Assembly: GCA_961205875.1 (NCBI GenBank)
Contig: OY540816.1
Location: 9,682,701-9,746,700 of the forward strand
From: Sialis fuliginosa
Taxonomy: Eukaryota > Arthropoda > Insecta > Megaloptera > Sialidae
Direction: 5' to 3'
DNA length: 64,000 bases
Shown here in pieces: positions 35,395 through 47,929 of this stretch. Position 1 is the first letter of the stretch, and each line of letters starts with the position of its first letter. A program made the position numbers and the translations under genes. The notes below the pieces were generated by a model, which saw nothing but the letters and a program-made list of their open reading frames with translations, was not told where the DNA came from and made no database searches.

Positions 35395-35640
35395 TTTGTG
35401 GGGGGGGGGGTTCTAACATTTCTCTAAAAACTATGATCGACTGAATTTTGACAGCATGGATGTTACGGAGTTCCATATTCGAAACAGAAACCGAATCAAA
35501 AATAATTCCATATCCATATCCGAATCCAAAATCGAAACAAAGAAAAAAATATTCCTGTCTTAAACCAAAAAAAAAATTCTTATCCGAAATCGAAGCCAAA
35601 AAAATATTCATATTCAAATTAGTAATCGATATGTCATATC
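35395..35640. repeat. CCGAATCC/CGAAATC low-complexity block beside a long G run
   Basis: A run of about ten G (35401-35410) is followed by CATATCCATATCCGAATCCA, ATCGAAAC and TATCCGAAATCGAAGCC. It resembles the degenerate CCGAA-type hAT MITE at 34022, ending ATATGTCATATCCCTAA. The overlapping open frames on both strands here are translations of this pattern. Confidence 0.45.
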
Positions 35641-35675
35641 CCTAAATCACATAATTTCGAGTTATACCTATATAC

Positions 35676-36339
35676 TAGGGCATCCAAAAACCCGATAAAA
35701 TTTCAAAAACCGGTTTTCGGTTTTTCATAAAGTGAAAAACCGGGTAACCGGTTTTTAGTCGGGTTTTTCAATTAAGTATAAAAAATGCTTTAAACTATTT
35801 AAATAAAATAATAAATTAATATTTAAAAAATAAAACTTATTTAACTATACCTTTTCAAGTTCAAATTGAGACTATGCAATTTCAAATTGAGAATAATCAA
35901 TTTAATTATTAATTTAATCAATTTTAAGTTAGTTAAAAAGCTAGTGTTAAATGTGATCTAGGCACTGAAATACCACATATCCCCAGTGGTGAAGGCAGTA
36001 AATATGACTCAAAATGACAATGAGTTGCGTACAGCAGCTAAAAAATATTGTACCAGAAAATATCACGAAAATTATTGTTCTGATATGTCACTCATGATAT
36101 ATGTATAATACATATGTATATATGATGCATTAACTATGATTTGTTAATTTGGACAATAGTAAAAAATTCAGGGCCTGGTTTTAAATAAAATGAAGAAATT
36201 AAAAATCTTCAATTTGTCACTTAAAGAAACAAAAAATATATATATAATTGACTTTCGGTTTTTCGGGAAAAACCCGGTTTTACGGTTTTGGTAAATTTTA
36301 ACAAAAAACCGGTTAACCGGTTTCAGTTAATATGCCCTA
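35676..36339. mobile_element. hAT MITE with perfect 8-bp target duplication (664 bp)
   Basis: Starts TAGGGCATCCAAAAACCCG and ends CCGGTTTCAGTTAATATGCCCTA; the terminal eight bases are exactly inverted. Both sides carry CTATATAC (35668-35675 and 36340-36347). Subterminal AACCGGTTTTCGGTTTTTC and GGTTAACCGG boxes occur at both ends. The centre shows no readable transposase. TAGGGCAT-type ends with 8-bp duplications indicate hAT. Confidence 0.9.
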
Positions 36340-36549
36340 CTATATACGTATATAGAACATAAGTTAATATGATATAATAACTTTATCCTCAAAATATACA
36401 TCATACAATACTAGGGAGAGCAGTGTCACGAGGAAGTCTCTAATTTGACGCACACATACACATAGTACGAATATGAAAATAATTGTGAATTATGAACGGC
36501 ATCTCACAAACTTCATCCAGTAACAAATATAGTATACGTAATTATGCGC

Positions 36550-36619
36550 ATAACTTGATTGTGAACATCAAGTTATATTAGGCTTTCACACGTTTTTTCA
36601 ACAAATTTTGTTGAAAAAA
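36550..36619. other. Two adjacent perfect short palindromes
   Basis: ATAACTTGAT / ATCAAGTTAT (36550-36576, 7-nt loop) is followed 16 bases later by TTTTTTCAACAAA / TTTGTTGAAAAAA (36593-36619, 1-nt centre). Both are perfect. Function unknown; may be the centre of a decayed MITE. Confidence 0.7.
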
Positions 36620-38697
36620 TACATCATTAATATAAACACCCATTAAAGAATTAAGGAATCAAAATATTTACAGAAAACACTGTAAATGCACAGTGCTTCC
36701 TCGTGCAAAATTCGCCAAAGGTAGTTAATTATTCAACAATTTAAATAAAAACCAATAGTATTTTTATATAAATTGCCTGGAATTGGTTAACCATTTTATT
36801 TTTATACAATTTTAATAAAAAATATTAGTTCGAAATTTTTCTTAAAACGCACCTAAATATTTTTTCATATATATATGTTGAAATTTTCGATTTTGATTTT
36901 CGGACCGATTACAATAACTTCGTATTGGGAAATTAAAAAACACATTACAATGATTGAACCTCTACTTTTCAGAGTTTGCAAATTAAAATTTAATTTACTT
37001 TCCACAAAAGAATATAAAACAACCAGCAAGTTTTTTTACAAATTTTACATGGAGATAGAAATAATTTTCAGACAAAATTTCATATCTGCAAAATACTATT
37101 TAAATATTTAATTTCCAATTTTATGTGATAGTAAACAAACAATAACAATTTTTTATTTATCTAAAACAGCTCTGAGAAAAACACAAAGTTATAAAAAAAT
37201 CTTTTTTTTTGCTTACTTTATAATCCTATTGCTCTGGAAAATGAATGAAAATTCAATTTGTAAAAAGCATTGAAAAATATAGAGATTTCAAACATTGCTA
37301 TTTTTTAGATATATGTACTACCGTTTTTAACGATATTGAATAGCTTTGAATTTTGTCCTTTTATCAATTTTGACTCTTTTATGACTGTTTTTCAATTCAA
37401 CACAAGTTTTATGATGTGATGTAAATAGGTCTGCCGGAAAAAAATCGGAGATCAAATATAAAAAAAAAATGTTTTGAAGCTGAAACTACACGTTTTCTAA
37501 CTTAATATCTCTAAAAATTATTTAAGCCCATTCACCTAAACTAAAATTATAAAAAAACGTTATTTTCTTTATACTTTTATTTAGTTTACATAAATCATTA
37601 AAAAAAAATGTCATAATATTGCCTATTTATTATACACGGTTTATATCCAGAAGCCAAGATTCATATCAAAAAAACCACAAAGTTTGTATGAGTATAGAAT
37701 GTTTTATAAATACTTTAAATTTGTTTGCTAACATGTAAAATATAAAACTAAAATTTTTTTATTTATATACATATTTTATAGATCAGCATACCTCAATAAA
37801 AATAAAACTTGAAATGAAGAGTAAGTTTACATATTATTTAAGTAAGTACAATGACTAAATTAATGCGAATATGATATACATACATATTTAAATTTATTAT
37901 TTTTGCACAATAAATATTTCCATTTTCAAAATATTTACGATTTATTAAAAATAAATATTTATAATAATCATGGAATTTTGGTTAGGTGTTACAAATTGTA
38001 AAAATGTTAAGAATACTTACGGTCAAAATAACACTATTTATTTATCCACCCAAAATACGTATAAATATTTTAAGTTAAAATTGTTCGTATCTCAAAAATT
38101 CTGAACATTAACCAACTAAAACAAAAATGATACAGCAACCCACAACCACTTCTTATCGACAAACTAAAAAAGACAAGAATACTGTGTGTATTTTAGAAAT
38201 TCACTTTAAATGGAGTTGATTTTCAGAATTGTTATTTTCGAAGTTTTACGACAAATAAAAAAGTATATTGAATCAGAGTCAACAAGATGGTTGTAATGTA
38301 ATAATGTGGGCTACTATTGGACACAGAGGAGCAGTGAAAATACTTATATTGAAAGGCGAATGAATACCACCTTCGATTTCAAGCTCAAATCAAATCTGAT
38401 TCGAAAAGAAATAAATTGCCAACAGCGAAATCCACACAGATCGTTCACTTCATGCAGAATTATCGTACCTTTGCAGAAATACGGTTATCGCTTTATTTAT
38501 GTTACTTCTGATAGTAATTATAATTTGTATATAATAATACAAACGACGTTATGGTCGATTATATTATTTTAAGAGTGATTATGATCTTTTGAATAAATTA
38601 TCTACTCAGCTTCCCTCGTTAAGTAATTAAAATGCTGTAAAAATGTTTTTATAGGGGTTGTTTTGGTTTATAAAGTAAATAAAGCAAATAAATTACT
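36620..38697. other. AT-rich DNA with two repeat scraps
   Basis: 36875-36960 (TTTTGATTTTCGGACCGATT, ACAATAACTTC) matches 42665-42740. 37632-37660 (ATATCCAGAAGCCAAGATTC) is a diverged end of the repeat at 24052-24208. The open frame 38306-38572 (88 codons) has ordinary composition but no motif; no gene supported. Confidence 0.5.
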
Positions 38698-38968
38698 GTT
38701 TGGAGCCCCCTGCTGGCGCCATTTTTGAGTATGAAAAAAAATAAAAATATGGTCATATTCTACTAATTGAGATCTACATTTCGACACTTATCTTGTGTAA
38801 TTTGCAGCTACCGTATTAAGTACTTTCTTTTTTCGATATTTGTCGAAAACGGTTGATTATATGACAAATGAACAGTGTATTTTTCTTCTATACAAGAACC
38901 CAGCTCAGGAAAAAATTCAAAAACAAAAAAATACTTGATAAAAATCGGCGGGCCCACTGGCTCCAAAC
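38698..38968. mobile_element. MITE with GTTTGGAGCC ends (271 bp)
   Basis: GTTTGGAGCCCCCTGCTGGC at the left is mirrored by CGGGCCCACTGGCTCCAAAC at the right. Non-coding, no target duplication confirmed. Confidence 0.78.
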
Positions 38969-39014
38969 TCCTCTTGTCTAAATAATTATTTGATTTATAT
39001 CATTTTATATCAAA

Positions 39015-39182
39015 CCCTGTATTAAATTTCATAACTGTAGCATTATGGGTTCTCTAGATATTAAAAAACACTTTGAAGAATTTCCGGATATAGGTTCACA
39101 TAAGGTTTTTTCCTTAAAATTACATCCTCGATCTACTATTAATTTTTTTTACACTAGTTTTAAATCACTCTGTATATTTATT
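39015..39182 (-). repeat. Dispersed repeat, inverse of 25465-25600
   Basis: The minus strand reads AATATACAGAGTGATTTAAA, GTAGATCGAGGATGTAATTT and ATATCCGGAAATTCTTCAAA, then TTTAATATCTAGAGAACCCA. It matches the left part of 25465-25945. Confidence 0.65.
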
Positions 39183-40300
39183 TAATCCTATTTTCACCAT
39201 TATAAATTTTCCTAATAATGAATGTTTTGTTCCCATTTAAATCAAATTCAACTATAAAACTTTTAATGTTCGGTTTTATGTTTTATAACTAACATAAGCA
39301 TTATTTATATATGTGTATATAACAAACATGTTTTCTAAACTAATTATAAACTTAAAATTTCCATCTATTCCATGCGTTCTCTTCTTTGTTATATTTGAAT
39401 TATTAATTATAAATTTTATACGTGGCACGATATACTGCGTTTTTTGCAGATATATTTCAACTAAATATTTTCCTTGCTAATGTCGCGTCAATTAATATTA
39501 TGACAAAGTAACACGCTAAGTAATAACACGATGAAACACGGAATATACATTTATAATACGTAAATTATTAATGCAATTTAAAATACACAAAATATTTAGT
39601 ATTTAATATCCCAATAACTCAATTCACTTGATATTTAAAAAAAATATTAAGTATTTGTTTTTTACTGTTACTTTCATATAATTCAAAAGAGTTTTTTCAC
39701 GACCCATGCTTAATTAGTTTTTACATTCAAAATATGTTTAATTCGCAATTTAAATATGTATTGTCTCTACAATGTACTATCGTCTTCAGAAGTCGTCTGC
39801 CAGAATCGCTTATAACAGATTCAAAAATAGAAAAACAAAATTCATCGGTTATCTTTTTCTAGGGCGGAGCTTATTAGTTATACCATTTTATATTTTATTT
39901 GTTAAATAAACTCCTACACAAGAGATCAAAACAAGGTTAAGTGATCAACATCTCCTGAATCGATTTAATCAAGTAGGTACTAGATATATAAATGTTCTTC
40001 AAAATAAAGTGGCACCCTCGCTAGAGTTTTGTTATCGGGGTTCTTTTGTATTAAATAACTGAACATGTCATTATCAAGAAATACATGTTTCCAATTTAAA
40101 ATAATCAACCAATAAGTTGTAAAAAGCTCCACTTCAAAGATTTAAAAAAAAAACAATTTCATAGTTTCATTATAACAGTTTATTTATTTTTTTTAGTAGA
40201 AATAATTTATACAAATTATTAATCAATACTATGATATATTTTAGAGGCTCTGCTAGTGCACTATTTTTAAAATTTTTGAGTTTATAAATTATATTATAGG
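39183..40300. other. AT-rich DNA without recognisable gene
   Basis: No coding motif or repeat end recognised; a short word resembling 5S rRNA was rejected. Confidence 0.5.
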
Positions 40301-40690
40301 TAATAAGGGTTACACACGAGATGAGAGTTAGGATAGTATCTTCTCGTTTAATGAAAATTGAAACAATCTCGTCTGGAATTATCTAAGAAAAAATATTATA
40401 AGAATTTTCGAAATATAACGAAGCTTATAACTTTTGTTTTGATTATTCATATCAAATAATAAATTTTTACCGATTGTTAATTTTAAAACCGAGACTCTCG
40501 ACGACACTAATAAATAAGATTAATATTTTCTTTGCCTCGTTTTATCAAAATTTTTGATGGTATCATATCGATCTCATCTCTACTGAATTTAATCCAATCT
40601 CGTCTCGGTCTCATGTCATTCAAATTTAAGGTATTCATATCTCGGTCTCGATCTCGTTTCAAAATTGATAAAAGTCTCGTCTCGGCGTGC
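40300..40690. repeat. CTCGTCTCG-rich repeat (copy 1)
   Basis: ACACGAGATGAGAG at the left and AGTCTCGTCTCGGCGTGC at the right enclose many ATCTCG/TCTCGT words (40340, 40500, 40570, 40600, 40640). A related block is at 44930-45090. Probably an old MITE with motif expansions; ends not certain. Confidence 0.5.
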
Positions 40691-40861
40691 TATGTAATAT
40701 AATCTAATTTCAAAATTTTTGTCTGCATATTTAATTATTCTAAATTGACACGAAAAATGCTGGACCAATTGTGATGGAAATCTTAAAACCCTAGTATTTT
40801 TTTTGTCAATATAGTAATCAGATCTGTATTAAAAAAGATATAACTGATATTTTACTAAATA

Positions 40862-41008
40862 GTCCAGTCAAGGAAGCAATGAAAAGTACGAAGAAATGAA
40901 CTTTTAGTTAAAGGTGGTTCTAATCGATTTCACCCCAAAATCTATAGTAATCAACCATAAAATTGTTTGCCCCTAAAAGTTCGTGTCAAAATGCTTCCTT
41001 TACTGGAC
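40862..41008. mobile_element. Short MITE, TA-flanked (147 bp)
   Basis: GTCCAGTCAAGGAAGCA and TGCTTCCTTTACTGGAC, inverted with one mismatch, between TA dinucleotides at 40860-40861 and 41009-41010. Inner arms repeat GAACTTTTAG / CTAAAAGTTC. Tc1/mariner-type MITE, non-coding. Confidence 0.85.
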
Positions 41009-41799
41009 TAAAACGACTAAAACTGAATATGAAGGGAATTTCAGTATATTCGAAAACTTTTGACCCTAGAAATAGTTTAGGCAATAATTAAGTCAGGTAG
41101 GTGTTAACAAAAAATTACAATTAATATTTTATAACAAATTTTATAAAAATTAATTATATCAGATACGTATTAAAAAATAAATGTTTACCTATTTCGTAAT
41201 AAAATGTTAAATGATTTGATTAAAAAAACTGTTAACATATAATTGTACATATCTTTCTGGATAATGTCATAACAATTATTTTTATATGTATGGAAGTTTG
41301 CACTAAATTTTAAAATAATTTAACAACTATCCATGTGTGTATCTGGATTTATATTATATAAACGTACACAAACAAATGTTGTACAATTAAAAGTAGCATG
41401 TTCAGCACATATGTTTGGATGTCTGGCATTTTATTACTAAATAGAAACAACAGATTATTATGATTAAGTCAATAAAATTTATTGAGAATTAGTCAATAAA
41501 ATTATAATAGCCTACAATAAATGAAACAAACTTGATTTGCCCTATATAATGGTCGTAATGTTAATCAGAGTTGTACTGGAAATAAATTATGAAAGTTTTA
41601 TAATTATAAATAACTTTGTGATGAATGAAAATATATAATAAAATAAAAATAAAACGGAATAATTATTTTGGCACTTAAATACTATAAAATTTAAAGTGCA
41701 CATTTTTAATAATTGATTTATATTAGTATTATTATTTATTTTATACAAGCAGGCCTTCTATATTTCTGCTATTGATATAGAATAATTTTAGCCCTATTA

Positions 41800-41995
41800 G
41801 GGTTGAACTTTGAAAAATCACGATATACGTGTATTTTAATTTTAATAAGGGGTTGAGTTTTGAAAAATCCCTGGGTTGAGTGTTGATGAGTCAGTCATTC
41901 TGAACTTATTTCTTTATATATGTATATAATAATCATTTTCAATGTGAATTACTGTTACATTTTAACAAAATAAACAAGCTTTGGGTTGGGGTGAG
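41800..41995 (+). repeat. GGGTTGA..TTTGAAAAATC dispersed repeat
   Basis: Two tandem forms of GGGTTGAACTTTGAAAAATC / GGGTTGAGTTTTGAAAAATC (about 41801 and 41851), then GTTGATGAGTCAGTCATTC. Such phrases are common in non-LTR-derived repeats of insects. No open frame. Confidence 0.5.
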
Positions 41996-42349
41996 ACCCT
42001 TTAGGTCCACACAATCAACTTCCCAACACGGTATGATTATAAATACTTGAATACTGATTATTTATTGTTTCCATATAATTTATGTGAATATTTTTTTAAT
42101 ATGTACCTTTATGAAAAAATTTTCAGAAATAAAACTCACCTTTGTATTATGAATATTAGTTTTCTAATATCCTAATGTCAATAATATAACAGATATTTTT
42201 ATAATAAATAACTAATTTAACAATTAGAATTAAATTGCATTTGTTTTATAAAACGTAACTATATAGTCTGACAATTTAAATTTAATTGTATTTGTTTCCA
42301 AGGCAATATGAATTGTAGTATTTAAAATTTATTTTAAATTTAAAATTCA

Positions 42350-42745
42350 AACTTTGAGGGTGGTTTTCACCTTTCACCCCTATAATGGCTGTATAGGCAC
42401 GTATAATCAAAAAAATACTGAAATACAAGTTTCATTATTTATATTGTAGAATATTTATGCTGAGTTTCAAGTAAATTTGACCAAAAAAAGAATTTTATAC
42501 TACGTTTTACCCCCATGGGGGTCAAGATGCTTCGATTGGCACTCCAACGAAGTCAATAGCATTTTTATTTTCGAGATTTCGTGCACGTACATACACACAT
42601 ACATCTTTCTGAAAAGAGTGTAAATATACTATAGTGACCTTCAAACATACAAATATGTAGAAATTTTTTATTTTGATTTTCAGACCGATTACAATAACTT
42701 CCTAATGGAAAATTAATAATGTGTATCATCTGACCTAGAAAACGA
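42350..42745 (+). repeat. Dispersed non-LTR-like repeat
   Basis: GAGGGTGGTTTTCACCTTTC, CCCCCATGGGGGTCAAGATG and GCACGTACATACACACATAC, then TTGATTTTCAGACCGATTAC. The last part matches 36880-36960. Looks like a non-LTR-derived tail; family not assigned. Confidence 0.5.
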
Positions 42746-44929
42746 ATTAAAATAAGTCGTAATGTCAACAAAATAATTATTCCATAATAAAAATAATGAT
42801 TATATTATATAGGTAAGTATGCATTAATTAAATAGATTTCCACCATAATGATTTCAACCAACGTAAAATGAAAAAAGTTTTAATTAAGTTCTTGGAAATC
42901 AAGTAATATCAGCTAAGACTAAAGAAAAGAAAACCTCCTTTTATATTCCTGGATGCAATTTGTTAGAAAACTATTTTAATTACAAAATTTGAGATTAAAG
43001 TTAAAAGGTAAATATAATTTTTAAAGAAAATTTGTTATAAATACATTTTTATAACGTATTAATACATTGTGTTTTATTTATATCTATACGCATTTAATAA
43101 AAAAAAATTTTTTTTTTCAAAAATACCATTACGCGAACGCTCGGCAATCAGCAGTTCCAGAGTCATATAGAGCTCTTTAGTTGAATATTTGTAACTTTTT
43201 ACATACATTAATTCTCCAGTTAAACCGCTCTATTTCATGACGTTATTGATGGCTCCCAGTCTGTCAGACCCACGTATTTATGTTTACAATTTTTAAAGGA
43301 TAATTTTAAATATCTAGTAATTGTTTTTGATTATAATTTCATAAAATATAATTACATAGGTACTATTTCAGAAAAGTATGATACCAGCAGTAGTGTCAAA
43401 TATGACATATTTTCTACAATATTTTCATAAATAATAAAGGTAACACAAAGGTAGCAAGTAACCATAAAAATAAACAGCTACTCAGAAGAACGGATATGTA
43501 ACCCCCCCCCCTCCACTAAATTATAGAGTAAAGAAAATTCGTTGAGTGTGTGCGACTTGATGCCCTTGCTGCTGGCTTAAAAACTTTTACTCATGCGATT
43601 TATTATAAGTTAGAATTTTAAAAATGGAATTGGCTCCCTAATTATGATTTTAGCAAATATAATTTCAAAAATTGTTCTTCTTTCAACTAAGGTTGCCAAC
43701 CCCTTGGCTAGTTATACATTATACATATACATTAGCACCTCTTACATTAGTATAATTTTATCTTTAAATTCTTCAAAGAAAAGTGGGACAGCAAAACATC
43801 TACTGAAATGTACAACATAAACAACGGAACTGTGCATTTGTAAATATGTAAACTGTAAACATAATTTATAACTAATTATACCATATTTACTACTTTACTA
43901 ATCAAAACGAAAAGATGTTCATACTAAATATTAGTTACAAATATTTAAAATATATATTAAACTGTATTGATTTATTTTGAATATATGAGTAATAAAAATT
44001 TCAATACAGTTCCATTTTACTTCCATGTTACGAAGGAAATGGAAGTATTATAATACCGTCGAAAAATCTTGTTCGAGATAAGAGCAGATACTTATTGTAA
44101 TACCTTCAAAACGTAAAGAAAAGTTAATTTCCGCAGGCAGCTGTGCGTGTGTCTGGATGTAGAATTTTCTTTTGTTCACGATAACTACTGTAAAAATGCA
44201 CCGATTTGAATTATTTTTGGAGAAAAGGTTTCGCTCAGTGAATACTCTAGACCTATTGTTTTTGGTGCTTTTCGGATAAAGGGTTTTGGAAATATTCGAA
44301 ATTTTGTACCTATTATCGTGAAAAAAGTGAACGTTGCGAATATTATCTCACCAATTTTGATATTTGTGTTTCAATTTTATTGAACTTAAGGGACATTTAT
44401 TTTTATTTTAAATACTAATTAATTATTACGTCATATTGTCTTGAATGATGAGTTTTATTTCTGACAAATCCCATTGAAATTTTTCATATATTAAAAATTA
44501 TTTAAAAAGATATTAAAGAACATAGAAGTCATGTATGGTTTTCCATACCGATATTTTAATGTCTATTCTTGAGAACGTATTCAGTGAAAAACTATTCAGG
44601 AACTAAAAACTTATTTATTATAAATAGATTCGGATATTCGGTTAAATTAAACCAATTAAGGAACACATATCAAACAACACCTGTCATGTGAATAATATTT
44701 TTAGCAAGAGCAAGGTGATAAATCTAAACACACAGATAACTTTTGAATATCATAGAAGACTATTTTCTGCTTTGGTTGGTTCATTTACGATAAAATATGA
44801 GCGAACTAAGTTTACTATCATCTATTTCTCGTCATACCTTTATATATATATACGAGGTATGAACTGATAACCTTTTATTTCCTATCTTTACAAGACATTA
44901 TTTTTTTAATGTTTCACCTTCAAGTAGGG
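42746..44929. other. AT-rich DNA without recognisable gene
   Basis: Holds a ten-base C tract (43502-43511) and otherwise plain AT-rich sequence. No coding motif recognised. Confidence 0.5.
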
Positions 44930-45090
44930 CTGCATATAAGACAAGACAAAAGTAAGGTAAGTTTCGTCTCGTTTCAGTTTATAAAATTGAAATCTCGCCT
45001 CAATCTCGAAATTTACAAGACAGTCTGGTCTCGTGAAAATTAAAAATGTCTGATAAAAATTTAAAACGGTCTCGAATCGATTCTCGTGTA
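44930..45090. repeat. CTCGTCTCG-rich repeat (copy 2)
   Basis: AGGGCTGCATATAAGACAAG followed by TTTCGTCTCGTTTCAG, TCTCGCCTCAATCTCG, TCTGGTCTCGTG and GGTCTCGAATCG. Related to 40300-40690. AGGGCTGCATA recalls a hAT end but no right end was found. Confidence 0.5.
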
Positions 45091-45349
45091 GATTTTTTTT
45101 CTACAAAAATATTTACTCCATTTATTCTAATATAATAAATAATTTAATTTTTTAATATCTTGAATTATTGATTTTTAGGATTAATATCAATACGTCAAAA
45201 GTAAAAATATTCAGCGATATGTTTTTATTATTTTTAATATTTTGATTTAATTAATGTTATTATTTCTATAGTAGTATTATTACAACATTTTAAATTTTTT
45301 ATAATATCATCACATCTTTATTTATGTATGTAACTTGATTTTTTGATTG

Positions 45350-45522
45350 ATCAAACTTTTATCACAATAGGTTTTCAAGATATCAAATAAAAACTAATCT
45401 TTGGGGACTGTAACTCCCTTACAGAGAGTTTCTAGACACACGTTAATATGAACTTTTTTGCATAAAATAACATTCTTGATAGAGTTTTAAATTTTGGCAC
45501 GACAGTCCCAAATCAACTTGTA
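45350..45522 (+). repeat. Fragment related to right part of 25465-25945
   Basis: GCATAAAATAACATTCTTGA and AATCAACTTGTATA parallel 25890-25945. It directly abuts element C, which may have inserted at its TATA end. Confidence 0.55.
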
Positions 45523-46302
45523 TATGGCTGATTCTCAAAAAAAGTAGAAAAATGATTTTGTTATATTGTGGTTTTTTTTTTAATAATGTACAATTTCTTT
45601 CGTAAATATAATAAAACATAGGGTAATTTTCTGAAGGGTTATAGTGGTCCCCTTAATTTTTTACTTTAAAGGGAGTTAAAACAAAAATTCAAAAGTGAGG
45701 ATATGATAGCTTAGTGTATTAGTGAGGGAATGACAAGCGAAAATGTAAATTTGGATAATAATACTTTAAAACAATTTCAACAATACACTTCAACACTCAG
45801 CCCTTTCGCCATATTTATTTTTTAATGTCAGTATTGCCACATTATAAAAACAATAACACTGCATTCAGATAGATTTAAAATTACGGTCTAATTTCACTGT
45901 TACAGAAATTGTGAGGGAATGATTCGTTTTTTAAGGACATACTTGTAAATTTATTTTCTGTTTTTTTCTGTTTGTGTTTTACTTACTGTTGTACATTTTT
46001 AAATAGCGAATATTGTTATAAATGAATAAATAATAAGTTATTAAACACATTCTAGAAAACTTTTCGAAACAAATTAGAAATGTATTTAAATTTGGTGGTT
46101 GGGACACAGTGAGGGAATGATTTTTGAGGTATAAATTTTAATATATTTTTACAATTTATAATAACTGAAATAAAATTAATATACAATTTGGTACACCTAG
46201 TGATGTAGTTTCATAAGAGAATCTCCTTAACTTTAATTTTCGATCTCGTTTTATAGAAATCAGAAAGGACAACATTTAGATTTTTTTTGAGAATCAGCCA
46301 TA
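45523..46302 (-). mobile_element. Element C, copy 2 (complete, 780 bp)
   Basis: TATGGCTGATTCTCAAAAAA and TTTTTTGAGAATCAGCCATA are perfect inverted ends with TA outside on each side (45521-45522, 46303-46304). The body is the reverse complement of 16954-17728 with only scattered differences. GTGAGGGAATGA motifs recur (45722, 45912, 46110) with a weaker AGTGAGGATATGA at 45692. No long open frame, so non-autonomous. TA targets suggest Tc1/mariner; not proven. Confidence 0.9.
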
Positions 46303-46304
46303 TA

Positions 46305-47929
46305 TAAATTAAAATAGGGTTACTTGATTTTTTATAGTTTTGAAAACTTATTTTAGAAAATATATTAATCAAAAATAAACTTTTCAGCTGATGGTCACAT
46401 ATTTCTATTATGTTATAAGGACGTTAAATAATTTTGTTTATTTGTTATGTAATATAAATCAAACAATATTGGCTGGTATACTAGCTTCAGAAGAAACTTA
46501 TTGTTATAATCCTGAGAGTTAAAGCCAGATATTAATCATCTTTTTAGCCTAAATAATCAGAACAGGTGGTCAAATTGGAACGTACGTGATCTGACAATAA
46601 GTTAAAGCTAGACCACCAGCCACCGCTAAAAATAATCTTGATACAAGTACAAGTACGTTAGACTAAATAATATATGTTTCAGTCAAAAAAGCTTTTCAAA
46701 AATACAAAATAAGTTATGTTTAAATAACCAATCCTTTTTTCTTGATATATATATACACTTTATACACAATAACTAATTTCAAAAGGAAATATTAGATGCG
46801 GTTAAGAAGCATTCGATTCAAGAAAGCATATTTTAAAATACAGTATTATTATTTAATTTCAATGTGTTTCAATACAATTACTATAAGAAATAAATATATA
46901 GAGAGAATACAGATCGCTATTACATAATATATAATGCCAAAACAGCATTCTACTTGCAACAAACAAAAAAGCATTGGTTTTTACTGCCCCAAACCGAACT
47001 TACCCTATCAGAAATAATACCAGTGTTACCCCAACAGTGGATCGCGAACGAACTTGTGTTAAATGTACGAATGACAGTAAATGTATGCGGTTTTAAAATA
47101 ACAATGTTTTAAATACGTTAGTAATAATTATAGTGTTTATAATAAACAACACTTTTAACACTAGATTGTAGATAATTATGTCTAATAATACAAATTATTT
47201 ACACATATTTATATTCTAAATAGAATAGATAGACTAATAGATCATAATCCTCAAAATTTTCGAAATTAACTTTTTATTTTGAAATAGAATTACTTACTAT
47301 AAGGAATTTAAAAAACTTTTATATCAATTCATTATTTAAATACAAAAATTTGTAAGAAATCAAGGATTTTTGCCCTTTCCGTTAATTAGAAGTAAAATAG
47401 TGACGCGTGTCTTAATTATGAACATATATTTAGAAATCAAGAATGACTCAAAGTAACTCAAAAACGTTTGATTTTTACAATACCGTGATTATTAATCGTA
47501 TTGGTTTTTATCGTATCCAATAAAATTTTCTCAATGAGGGTAACGTCCTATTAAAATAGTGTATCGATATAATATAACTAAATAACTATATATTTTTTCT
47601 TAACACATACGTACCAAAAAGTTGCTAATTATTACATATTTTACTTATTAAAAGTAAGCTCCAAAATAACAACGGAAAATGTGTGATTTTTAAAATAAAT
47701 TTTTATTATCTATATTTATTATTTTCTTCTAATTGATATAATTACAGTACCAAAACCAAAAATATAAAAAAAAATAGAATTTATTTTACGAAATTGAAAA
47801 TACCTCCAGATGTAGCAATATTATTATATTAAACCTGTATCCAGCTCTGATTGCTCCAGTGTACGTCCTAGTCCCCCATGTCAAATGTGGTTCTGTAACG
47901 TTTCTTTACTAGCTGTATATAAACATAGG
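46305..47929. other. AT-rich DNA with a more complex patch
   Basis: 46450-46640 is less simple than its surroundings (CTGGTATACTAGCTTCAGAA, GAACAGGTGGTCAAATTGG, AAGCTAGACCACCAGCCACC) but has no reading frame. It could be conserved non-coding DNA or an old repeat. Nothing else recognised. Confidence 0.4.

Noticed and set aside
35312..35645. Overlapping open frames on both strands with FGYGYG-type repeats.
   Set aside because: They translate a CCATATCCGAATCC low-complexity block.
39930..39990. AAGGTTAAGTGATCAACATC resembles the 5S rRNA internal box (GGTTAAGCAACATCG).
   Set aside because: An extra four bases interrupt the match and the rest of the 5S sequence, including the flanking helices, is absent.
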